A stretch of DNA of 64,000 bases from Sphingopyxis soli (GTDB lineage Bacteria; Pseudomonadota; Alphaproteobacteria; Sphingomonadales; Sphingomonadaceae): the NCBI RefSeq assembly GCF_018682675.1, contig NZ_JAFMTR010000051.1, positions 1 through 64,000 of the forward strand. The letters run 5' to 3'. Shown here in pieces: positions 43,438-51,203 of the stretch (the stretch's first letter is position 1; each line of letters starts with the position of its first letter). The notes beneath the pieces were generated by a model. The model had not been told where the DNA came from. It did not search any database and was given only the letters and a program-made list of their open reading frames with translations. The position numbers and the translations under genes are program-made.

Positions 43438-43721
43438 CGAAAGCCTTGCCCGCCGGTCTGCAATCCTACAAGCGGACCGCCACATTCACCGAAGCGACGA
43501 CACCCGCCGCCTTGATGAACGATCATTCGACGAAAGAGGGCGTCTGGGGCTTGATTCACGTCGAAGAGGGCAGCTTGTACTATCTGGTGACCGATAGCCA
43601 GCGCCAGTCCTCCCAACAAATCCTGACATCCGATTGTGGTCCAGGCATTGTGGAACCGACGATAATACACAAGGTGGAGATCATCGGGCGGGTGCGGTTC
43701 TTCGTCGAGTTTCTGCGCTGA
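43434..43721 (+). CDS. DUF1971 (cupin-like) protein
   Basis: A 95-residue protein of the DUF1971 family, a compact beta-sandwich often fused to or placed near tellurite-resistance-like and nitric-oxide-response genes. The pattern LPAGLQSYKRTATF at the start, MNDHSTKEGVWGLIHVEEGSL in the middle and VRFFVEFLR at the end is characteristic. It starts with GTG in a GTGA overlap with the truncated hemoglobin. A longer open frame upstream is only read-through in another frame. Pairing of this family with group III hemoglobins is common, suggesting a shared function that is not yet known. The 154 bases after it hold no gene. Confidence 0.85.
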   Translation: MTKALPAGLQSYKRTATFTEATTPAALMNDHSTKEGVWGLIHVEEGSLYYLVTDSQRQSSQQILTSDCGPGIVEPTIIHKVEIIGRVRFFVEFLR

Positions 43722-43875
43722 GGCATCGAGGCAGCGGCTGGCCGGGAGCCGACTGGCAGCTTTGCATTGCGGTACCAGGTAAGCGGACGAAAGTAGCTAT
43801 TATGACCGTCACCACGGGTTCCGGGCCAGCGATTGGCGGTCGCGCCGCAGCCAGTCTTCTGCATTCGCGGCACTC

Positions 43876-45615
43876 TCAATTGCGCCGATCTTCGGCAATT
43901 CGATGAAATTTTCGTGCCTTCAAAAGGTCCTGCCGCGAGAGAATTCCAACCACTCGCCGGGAAACGGGCTCGACGATAGGAATCCGGCCAAATCCGGTCT
44001 CGACGATCAAATCGGCGATCGCACCGATTGGCGCGTCCGGGTAAGCAAAAGGCAGGCCGGCATCGGAAATGGCGTCGGACAATGTCGCCGTGAGGAGCGT
44101 CTCGCCCGCTTGCCAGCGCAGCGCATCGGTGCGCGACACAAGTCCGATCAGACTGCCCTCCTCATCGACAATGGGATAGCTTCGATGCGTAGCGCGGGTC
44201 TGGAAGAAGTCGAGCGCCTCGCCTACACGCAGATCGCCTTTCAGCGTGGCGGGATCGCGTGTCATGATCTGATCGGCCTGGAACAGCGCTAGCGGATCGA
44301 CGCTATATTCCTGAACGATGTGGCGGCCGCGGCGCGCGATCTTCTCGGTCAGGATCGATCGCCGGATGAGCAGCACGCTGACCGCATAGGCGGAACCCGC
44401 GGCAGCGACGGTAAAGGGTAGCGCATCGAAATGTCCGGTTACCTCGGCCGCGAAGAGTGCGCCCATCAGCGGTGCTCTCATCGCGCCGCTCAAAATGCCT
44501 GCCATACCGATCATCGCCCAGAAGCCGGCGTCGCCCGGCAACATCTGCCCCGCAAGGTATCCGGCTGCTCCGCCCAGGATCAGCAGCGGTGCCAGCACGC
44601 CGCCGGACGTGCCCGAACCGAGCGCGATCAGCCAGACGAGCGCCTTGACGACCATCAGCGCGATAACGACCCGGAGCGCGAGCGAGCTATCGAGCAGCGC
44701 CTGAATGCTCGCATAGCCGGCCCCGAGAACATGCTTGTCGATCAGGCCGCCGATACCCACCGCAACCGCGCCTATGGCAGGCCACCACATCCAGTGGACG
44801 GGTAGCCGCTGGAACAGGTCCTCGGTTAGATAGAGCGTCGACGAGATGAATGCCGAAAGGAGGCCGGTGACGATGCCGATCGCAGCAGCTCCACCGGCCA
44901 ATTCCGCCGATGCGGGCATCGCCGCGTCAAAGGGAAACATCGGTCCAACGCCGATAAGCGATGGCCGCGCCGTCCACGCGACAAGAACCGCGGCGACGAG
45001 CGGCACGAAGCTGCGCGGCTTCCATTCGAAGAGGAGAACTTCGATCGCGAGCAGGATCGCAGCGAGCGGGGTGTTGAAAATGGCCGTCATGCCGGCGGCG
45101 GCGCCGGCCACCAGTAACGTCTTGCGCTCCGCGGCGCTCAACCGGAAGCGCTGCGCAAAGAGCGAGCCGATGGCGCCCCCCGTCATGATGATCGGCCCCT
45201 CCGCACCGAAGGGGCCGCCGCTGCCGATCGAGATTGCCGAAGAAACCGGCTTCAAGACAGCGACCTTCAGCGACAGGCGGCTCTCGCCGAATAGGATCGC
45301 CTCGATCGCCTCTGGGATGCCGTGGCCCCTGATCTTGTCTGAGCCGAACCGTGCCATGACGCCAACGAACAGGCTTCCGAGAACAGGGACGAACATCGTA
45401 CCGAACCCGAGCGCCGAATCGATAATCTCGGTCGGCGCGGTGGACAGACGACCGAACCAGAACAGGTTCGTCATCAATGCGATCGCCCTAATGAGGAGCC
45501 ACGCCCCGCCCGTCGCTCCAATGCCCACAACCAGTGCCATCACCGCCAGAAGCAGCATCCGGCGATCCGCGCTATGATCGGCCAGACGGTGGCGCCTGTC
45601 TGCGTGGGCGGGCAT
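43876..45615 (-). CDS. ClC-family chloride channel/antiporter with CBS domains
   Basis: The 579-residue protein has about a dozen membrane segments followed by two CBS domains. The anion-pore motifs are GSGGPFGAEGPI near residue 145, which includes the gating Glu, and GSGTSGGVLAP near residue 350. CBS segments read IMTRDPATLKGDLRVGEAL and ADLIVETGFGRIPIVE. CBS pairs usually sense nucleotides. The ATG at 45615 has CCGGAG eight bases upstream; an ATG at 45651 lacks a binding site. It is divergent from a MarR regulator. Members export or exchange chloride, fluoride or nitrate; the ion is not certain. Confidence 0.9.
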   Translation of the reverse strand: MPAHADRRHRLADHSADRRMLLLAVMALVVGIGATGGAWLLIRAIALMTNLFWFGRLSTAPTEIIDSALGFGTMFVPVLGSLFVGVMARFGSDKIRGHGIPEAIEAILFGESRLSLKVAVLKPVSSAISIGSGGPFGAEGPIIMTGGAIGSLFAQRFRLSAAERKTLLVAGAAAGMTAIFNTPLAAILLAIEVLLFEWKPRSFVPLVAAVLVAWTARPSLIGVGPMFPFDAAMPASAELAGGAAAIGIVTGLLSAFISSTLYLTEDLFQRLPVHWMWWPAIGAVAVGIGGLIDKHVLGAGYASIQALLDSSLALRVVIALMVVKALVWLIALGSGTSGGVLAPLLILGGAAGYLAGQMLPGDAGFWAMIGMAGILSGAMRAPLMGALFAAEVTGHFDALPFTVAAAGSAYAVSVLLIRRSILTEKIARRGRHIVQEYSVDPLALFQADQIMTRDPATLKGDLRVGEALDFFQTRATHRSYPIVDEEGSLIGLVSRTDALRWQAGETLLTATLSDAISDAGLPFAYPDAPIGAIADLIVETGFGRIPIVEPVSRRVVGILSRQDLLKARKFHRIAEDRRN

Positions 45616-45652
45616 AGACAAACTCCGGATGAACAGTGAGAGGCCGCCCATT

Positions 45653-45669
45653 ATGTCGTATTACGATAT
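45653..45669. promoter_or_regulatory. MarR-type operator between the ClC and MarR genes
   Basis: ATGTCGTATTACGATAT, a palindrome broken at one base pair around TCGTA-T-TACGA (45656-45666). It lies in the 75-bp divergent region, 38 bases from the ClC start and 22 from the MarR start, where one dimer could control both genes. Confidence 0.6.
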
Positions 45670-45690
45670 TTCTCAATCCCGTTTCGCTCG

Positions 45691-46104
45691 ATGAGCAAAG
45701 ATCCTGCCGCGCTCGATGACGCCGATTATGCGGCGCTGGCCGATTTCCGTGCGACGATCCGCATTTTTCTCGCGTTCAGCGAAGGCGAAGCCGCCAAGGC
45801 CGGCCTCTCCCCCAGGCAGCATCAAGCGCTGCTCGCGATACGCGGCGTACCGCGCGGCGAAGCCACCGTCGGCTATCTCGCGCAGCGCCTGATTCTGCGG
45901 CCGCACACCGTATCGGAGCTGGCGAAGCGGCTTTCGGCTCTGGGACTGCTGGCCGGCGAAGCCCCCCAGGGCGATCGCCGCAAACTCGTGTTGCACCTGA
46001 CGCCCAAGGCCGAAAATCTGCTGCGGGCACTGTCGGCGGCGCATCAGCAGGAGATACGGCGCATCAAGCCGTTGCTTTCCGACCTCCTCGACAGGTTCGG
46101 ATGA
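45691..46104 (+). CDS. MarR-family transcriptional regulator
   Basis: The 137-residue winged-helix regulator has the MarR recognition helix region ATVGYLAQRLILRPHTVSELAKRLSALGLL and the wing QGDRRKLVLHLTPKAENLL. The ligand is unknown. It is divergent from the ClC transporter with a palindrome between them, and it is followed 117 bases later by the HPP gene. It therefore probably controls ion transport genes on the element. No redox-active Cys is present in the fold, so oxidant sensing by Cys is unlikely. Confidence 0.9.
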   Translation: MSKDPAALDDADYAALADFRATIRIFLAFSEGEAAKAGLSPRQHQALLAIRGVPRGEATVGYLAQRLILRPHTVSELAKRLSALGLLAGEAPQGDRRKLVLHLTPKAENLLRALSAAHQQEIRRIKPLLSDLLDRFG

Positions 46105-46221
46105 TCGCGCGCAAGCAACCGACGAAGACTGGGCGCTTCATGCCGCACAAATAATGCTTTCTTTGCGGACGATCGGCGATGCGCCAAGGCGCGCGCCGGA
46201 TATATTCAAGGGTCTTCTCCT

Positions 46222-46950
46222 GTGCGTTTCGATTGGTTGCGTTTCCATCCACGGCTAGCCGGTGCCCGGTCGAGCGATCGTCTGGCGGCATCACTGGGAG
46301 CACTTGCGGCTATCCTAATTGTCGCGTTGACGAGCGCTGCGCTGTTGGCGAGCCTCACTCCGATATGGCTTGTCGCACCGATCGGCGCATCGGCGGTCCT
46401 CGTGTTTGCCGTGCCCGCCAGCCCGCTGGCTCAACCCTGGCCCGTGATCGGGGGCAATATTCTGTCGGCACTGGCAGGCGTCGTCGTGGCAAATTCCGCA
46501 ACCTCGCACGAGTTGGCTGCAGCCCTCGCGGTCGGGCTTGCGATTGCCGTCATGTCTATGGCGCGCTGCCTCCACCCACCCGGAGGTGCTGCCGCCCTCA
46601 CCGCCGTCATAGGCGGACCAGCGGTTCACGCGCTCGGCTGGAACTTTCCCATTCTGGCGGTCGGACTGAATTCCATCCTTCTGGTCGCGGCAGGAATTGC
46701 GTTTCACCGCTTCTCGGGCCATTCCTATCCCCACCGCGCGATCCCTGCTTCAGGCAACTTCCAATCGATTGATCGAAGAAGCCTCGATGCTGCCGATGTC
46801 GAAGCCGTGCTCGACGAGCTCGGTGAGTCCTTCGATATCGACATCGATGATCTCGCAGTGATCGTCCGTGCTGTCGAACGGCGCGCCGCAACACGAGAGC
46901 AACTCTTGGGCGAAACCGGCCAGCGCTCGTATATCAGCCGCGCTGCCTGA
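46222..46950 (+). CDS. HPP-family integral membrane protein
   Basis: A 242-residue protein with a short basic N-terminus, four or more membrane helices, and the HPP hallmark CLHPPGGAAALTAVIGG near residue 115, plus APIGASAVLVFAVP earlier. The final 70 residues are soluble and acidic (FDIDIDDLAVIVRAVERRAATREQLLG). HPP proteins are often near nitrogen-oxide and anion genes, and plant members transport nitrite, so anion transport is plausible. It starts with GTG at 46222 and shares its strand with the MarR gene. Function in this organism is not known. Confidence 0.85.
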   Translation: MRFDWLRFHPRLAGARSSDRLAASLGALAAILIVALTSAALLASLTPIWLVAPIGASAVLVFAVPASPLAQPWPVIGGNILSALAGVVVANSATSHELAAALAVGLAIAVMSMARCLHPPGGAAALTAVIGGPAVHALGWNFPILAVGLNSILLVAAGIAFHRFSGHSYPHRAIPASGNFQSIDRRSLDAADVEAVLDELGESFDIDIDDLAVIVRAVERRAATREQLLGETGQRSYISRAA

Positions 46951-47511
46951 TCTGGCTGCGCAAACGGGACGGCAGCACCTGCTTGCGTGAGATGAAGAAT
47001 GCCACCAAACCGGATATGAAGCAAATGACTATGAGGCGGCAGCGAGAGCTGAAGCGCGCTAGCTAGAGCGCGAGTGGCGAGAAGACCCGTACTGGCCGAT
47101 GGCGGACGGTCTGCAGCTAGGGCAGTCATTGTCAAAAGCGGATATTGCGGAACACGCTGCTTCTGGAAACGGATGTTCCCTTTTTCATGATGCCGAGAGC
47201 GGGCAGATTCCGTAGTCGATATTGCCTTCGCTTCGATCAACAAGTCGACGTCTTATGGCCCGCCGCATTTGCCGGACCTTGACGCTGCGCGATCGAGGAG
47301 GTCGAGGCGATCGTGCATACGGCCGACCCGAAAGTGCCGGTCGCCCTTGTGTCGGAGGCGATGGCGGCAACCCGATGGTCAGGCGCTGCTCAGACAGGCC
47401 CGTGGCGGCGACACGCGGATATTCCAGAAAGAGGCCCCGCTCGGCATAAGCGGCGGTAGAGCAAGCCACGCGCCCGGCGCAACCAATGCGAGGAGAGATA
47501 ACGTGTGACTT
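46951..47511. other. Gene-poor stretch with coding-like debris
   Basis: No intact gene is supported in these 561 bases. Short frames with coding-like composition exist, such as one reading ADPKVPVALVSEAMAATRW near 47317-47380, but they are cut by stop codons and frame changes and match no family I recognise. It separates the respiratory module from the glucan-utilisation module and looks like the remains of a lost gene or a junction. Confidence 0.5.
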
Positions 47512-49554
47512 TCATAGGTCGGGACTGAGCCGCATCGCCGCGCCGCCGCCCGGCGCGAGCCATAGGCGGTAGTGGTCGCCCTTCTTCACCTTGACCATGT
47601 CATAGGCGATCCGGTGCCGCGCGTCGGTCAGATAGGTCGCGCCCTCGCCATCCTTATAGACCTTCGCGGTGTAGGTCTTGCCGGGTTCGAGAAAGTCGAA
47701 GCTCAGGTCGAGGGTCCGTTCGGTCGCATCGTTGACCCCGCCGACATACCAGTCCGCACTCGCACCATCCTTGCGCGCGAAGATCGCAAAATCGCCGACT
47801 TCTCCAGCGATCAGGTGGCTTTGCGACCAGTCGGCCGGAACCTTGGAAATGAAATCGAGCTCGCGCGGAAATTTCTCCAGCGTTTCGGGAAAATCGGCCG
47901 CCATCTGGATCGGCGAATAGATGGCGAGATAGAGGCCGAGCTGCTTCGCCAGCGTCGAAGCAAGCGGTGTATGGTTCGCCCCCTCGAGGCTGAGCACCCC
48001 GGGGGTGAAGTCCATCGGACCCGACAGCATCCGCGTATAGACGAGCGTCGGTTCGTGATCGGGACCGTTGGCGAAGGCGCCCCAGGCATTATATTCCATG
48101 CCCCGGGCACCTTCGCGTGCGACCCAGTTGGGATAGGTGCGGCGAAGGCCGGTGTCCTTGACCGGCTCGTGCGGATTCACCGCGATATGATATTTAGCCG
48201 CGGTCTCGACGACCTTCAGATGATGATGCACCTGTCGCTGGCCGTCGTGCCATTCCATCGCGACGCTGTCGGGGGTGTCGCCCGGCGCGATGATGCCGCC
48301 CGCGTCGGCGACATAGCCGGTCTTGATCGTCCCGACGCCAAGCCGCCCGTAAAGCCTCATCGCATCGTCGAGCTGCGCCTCGTAAACCTTTATATTCCCG
48401 CCGGTTTCATGATGCCCGATCAGCTGGACATGCTTCGCGCGGGCATAGTCGGTGACCGCCTTCAAGTCGAAATCGGGGGTCGCCTCGGTAAAGCTGAACT
48501 CGTCGCCGTGGCCGAACCAGTTGCCGTTCCAGCCCTTGTTCCAGCCCTCGACCAGCACGCCGCCGAACCCGTGCTTCGCCGCGAAATCGATCGTCGCCTT
48601 CGTGCGTTCGGTCGTCGCGCCGTGCTTTGGCCCCTCGGCCCATGTCCAGTCGCCGCGGATCATCCCCCACCAGATGCCGACATATTTCATCGGCTTGAAC
48701 CAGCTAACATCGCCCAGCTTGTTCGGTTCGTTGAGATTGAGCTCGAGGTCGCTTTCGACCAGCCCCGCCGCGCTGCCTGCAATACGGATCGTGCGCCACG
48801 GCGTCGCGAACGGAAGGTCGCGGACGACGCGCGGTCCTTTCGACGAAGGCGCCAGCGTGGCGCGGAATTTCTGCCCTTCGGCGCGCTTCAGCCACATCCC
48901 CGAATAGTCGACGAGCGCTGCCTCGTGGAACGACAGGTGCGTCCCGTCGTCGAGCCGCACGGTCATCGGCGTGTGCGCGGTGGCGACGGCATCGACCGGC
49001 GTCTTCTGATAGACTTGTTCGTACCGGTTCCACTCGCCGGCGGTGATCCACCACGCCGTGCCCTTGGGCACCAGGTCGAACTCGGTGATCTCGTCGGCTA
49101 TTTTCGCGGTCTTGAGCCCCGCCTGTTCGGGGAGTTCGTAGCGAAAGCCGATGCCGTCGTCGAACAGGCGGAAACGGACGTTCATCGCGTGGCCGCCCCA
49201 GCTTTCGTTCTGGCGCAGGCGAACGAGCAGTTCATTGTGGTGGTCGCGCACAAAGCGGCGTTCGCCCCACGGCTGTTCCCAGCGGCTGTCGGCGCTGGCG
49301 CGCTCGACACCCTGAATCGCGAAGCCGCGTTGCAGGCCGATCCCGTCGGTGAGCAGGAAGCCGAGCTTCGACGGCGCGAACAGCAATTGCCCCTTGCGCG
49401 ACAGCGACCAGGTCGGGCGCTGGTCGTTGTCGGTCGCGACGGTCAGCACCAGGCTACCATCGGGCGAGGTCGCGGTGACCGACGCGGGCGCCTCCTGCGC
49501 GAAGGCGGGCGACGCGGCGAGAAGCGCGAGCGGGGCAAGGCGAAGCATGGACAT
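47512..49554 (-). CDS. Glycoside hydrolase family 97 enzyme, SusB-like
   Basis: A 680-residue protein with a signal peptide (LRLAPLALLAASPAFAQ). It starts with a beta-sandwich, continues with a (beta/alpha)8 catalytic domain, and ends with a C-terminal sandwich, the GH97 layout. Landmarks include YVGIWWGM, GGVLVEGWNKGW, LIGHHETGG, and IAVNPHEPVKDTGLRRTYPN, which hold the calcium and catalytic residues; the inverting or retaining class cannot be settled by eye. GH97 alpha-glucosidases cut short maltooligosaccharides in the periplasm. The ATG at 49554 overlaps the preceding GH13 stop in TGATG. It is last in the operon. Confidence 0.9.
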   Translation of the reverse strand: MSMLRLAPLALLAASPAFAQEAPASVTATSPDGSLVLTVATDNDQRPTWSLSRKGQLLFAPSKLGFLLTDGIGLQRGFAIQGVERASADSRWEQPWGERRFVRDHHNELLVRLRQNESWGGHAMNVRFRLFDDGIGFRYELPEQAGLKTAKIADEITEFDLVPKGTAWWITAGEWNRYEQVYQKTPVDAVATAHTPMTVRLDDGTHLSFHEAALVDYSGMWLKRAEGQKFRATLAPSSKGPRVVRDLPFATPWRTIRIAGSAAGLVESDLELNLNEPNKLGDVSWFKPMKYVGIWWGMIRGDWTWAEGPKHGATTERTKATIDFAAKHGFGGVLVEGWNKGWNGNWFGHGDEFSFTEATPDFDLKAVTDYARAKHVQLIGHHETGGNIKVYEAQLDDAMRLYGRLGVGTIKTGYVADAGGIIAPGDTPDSVAMEWHDGQRQVHHHLKVVETAAKYHIAVNPHEPVKDTGLRRTYPNWVAREGARGMEYNAWGAFANGPDHEPTLVYTRMLSGPMDFTPGVLSLEGANHTPLASTLAKQLGLYLAIYSPIQMAADFPETLEKFPRELDFISKVPADWSQSHLIAGEVGDFAIFARKDGASADWYVGGVNDATERTLDLSFDFLEPGKTYTAKVYKDGEGATYLTDARHRIAYDMVKVKKGDHYRLWLAPGGGAAMRLSPDL

Positions 49555-51188
49555 CAATGGTCGATCCGGATCCAGAGGGCACCGCAAGGCGGCAGGGTGT
49601 CGGCGTCGGCGCCATTGAGCGCCACGATCGGCATTCCGCCGCGATGCTGGGCAGCAATGTCGATGGACGCGCCGCCGAGGTTGAAGAGGCAGCGGATCGT
49701 TTCGCCTTCGGCCACGCGGTCGAAGGCCAGCAGGTCGCCCTCGGCCACCCAGCCGCCGTCGCGGCCGTGACGGAGCGCGGGGTGCGCTGCCCGCAGCGCG
49801 ACGAGCCGCCGCGTCAGGTTGAGCAGCGAGGCGGGGTCGCCATCCTGCCGGTCGACCGCGAGGCCGGCGTGCGCGTCGCCGAGGGGTAGCCACGGGCTGG
49901 CAGACGAAAATCCGGCATGCGCCGCATCCGCTGCCCACGGCAAAGGCGTCCGCGCGCCGTCGCGCGACAGGGTCAGCGGCCAGTTCTTCAGCGCCTCGGG
50001 ATCCTTGACCATCTCGAACGGGATATCGACCTGATCGAGCCCCAGTTCCTCGCCATTATAGATGATGATGTTGCCGCGCAGCGCACATAGCAGCACCATC
50101 TTCATGCGCGAATAGGCGGTGGCATCGACGCCGGCGGGCGTCCAGCGCGACACCGCGCGCGGCGCATCGTGGTTTTCGAAGGCCCAGCTCGGCCAGCCGA
50201 TACCCGGCGCGTCGGGCCATTGCTCGGCAGCTTCGCGAACGAGCTTCGGCGTCAGCCGGTCCGCGTAGAGGAAGTCGAAACCATAGGCGCTGTTCAGGCG
50301 CCGGTCGCCCGCGGTGAACAGCTTCATCTCGCGCACCGCATCGTCGCCGCCGACCTCGGCGACGGTGAAGCTGCCGCCATATTCGTCGGTCAGCGCGCGA
50401 ATGCGCTCAAGGAACAGCGGAATGTCGGGATGCGACTGGTTGTGGATTTTCAGCTGGAAATCGAACGGCCGGGTGCGGACCTTGTTCGACGGCGGCGCCG
50501 GCGGATTGTCGCGCAATTCGGGATCGTGCATCGCAAAATTGATCGCGTCGATGCGGAACCCGTCGACGCCGCGATCGAGCCAGAAGCGGACCACGTCGAG
50601 CAATGCATCCTGAACCGCGCGGTTGTGGACGTTGAGCTGCGGCTGGGTCCCGAGGAAATTGTGCATATAATATTGGCCGCGCCGCGCGTCCCACGTCCAT
50701 GCCGGACCGCCGAACACCGACTGCCAGTTGGTGGGCGGCGAGCCGTCGGGCTTCGCATCGGCCCAGACATACCAGTCGGCCATCGCATTGTCCCTGCTCG
50801 CGCGGCTGGTCGCGAACCAATCGTGTCGGTCCGACGTGTGCGCAAAGACAAGGTCGGTCGTCACCTTCAGACCCAGCGCGTGCGCGCGCGCGACGAGCGC
50901 ATCGAAATCGTCGAGCGTTCCGAAGATCGGATCGACACCGCAATAATCAGAAATATCGTATCCGAAATCGTCCATTGGCGAGGGATAGAAGGGCGACAGC
51001 CAGATGGCGTCGACACCCAGCGAGGCGACATAATCGAGCCGCGCGGTGATGCCCGCCAGATCACCGATCCCGTCGCCGTTCGAATCTGCAAAGCTGCGCG
51101 GATAAATCTGGTAGATCGCCGCGCCCTTCCACCACGGCAGGTCGGCGACGGCGTGCGGCTGTGGGGCAAGGCTATGGTTCGTCGTCAC
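49554..51188 (-). CDS. GH13 alpha-glucosidase
   Basis: A 544-residue alpha-amylase-family enzyme with no signal peptide, so probably cytoplasmic. The GH13 regions are AIYQIYPRSFADSNGDGIGDL, DLVFAHTS, GFRIDAINF (nucleophile Asp), VAEVGG (acid/base Glu) and FENHDAPR (third Asp). This resembles GH13 subfamily alpha-glucosidases of Caulobacter and Xanthomonas maltose loci, which release glucose from maltose and related sugars after uptake. It is the fourth gene of the operon, after the exported amylase (15-base gap), with its stop overlapping the GH97 start. Confidence 0.92.
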   Translation of the reverse strand: MTTNHSLAPQPHAVADLPWWKGAAIYQIYPRSFADSNGDGIGDLAGITARLDYVASLGVDAIWLSPFYPSPMDDFGYDISDYCGVDPIFGTLDDFDALVARAHALGLKVTTDLVFAHTSDRHDWFATSRASRDNAMADWYVWADAKPDGSPPTNWQSVFGGPAWTWDARRGQYYMHNFLGTQPQLNVHNRAVQDALLDVVRFWLDRGVDGFRIDAINFAMHDPELRDNPPAPPSNKVRTRPFDFQLKIHNQSHPDIPLFLERIRALTDEYGGSFTVAEVGGDDAVREMKLFTAGDRRLNSAYGFDFLYADRLTPKLVREAAEQWPDAPGIGWPSWAFENHDAPRAVSRWTPAGVDATAYSRMKMVLLCALRGNIIIYNGEELGLDQVDIPFEMVKDPEALKNWPLTLSRDGARTPLPWAADAAHAGFSSASPWLPLGDAHAGLAVDRQDGDPASLLNLTRRLVALRAAHPALRHGRDGGWVAEGDLLAFDRVAEGETIRCLFNLGGASIDIAAQHRGGMPIVALNGADADTLPPCGALWIRIDH

Positions 51189-51203
51189 GCGTCGTTTTTC
51201 CGC

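Noticed and set aside
47572-49770. Long plus-strand frame opposite GH97 and GH13
   Set aside because: The minus-strand genes have full catalytic motifs; the plus frame has none.
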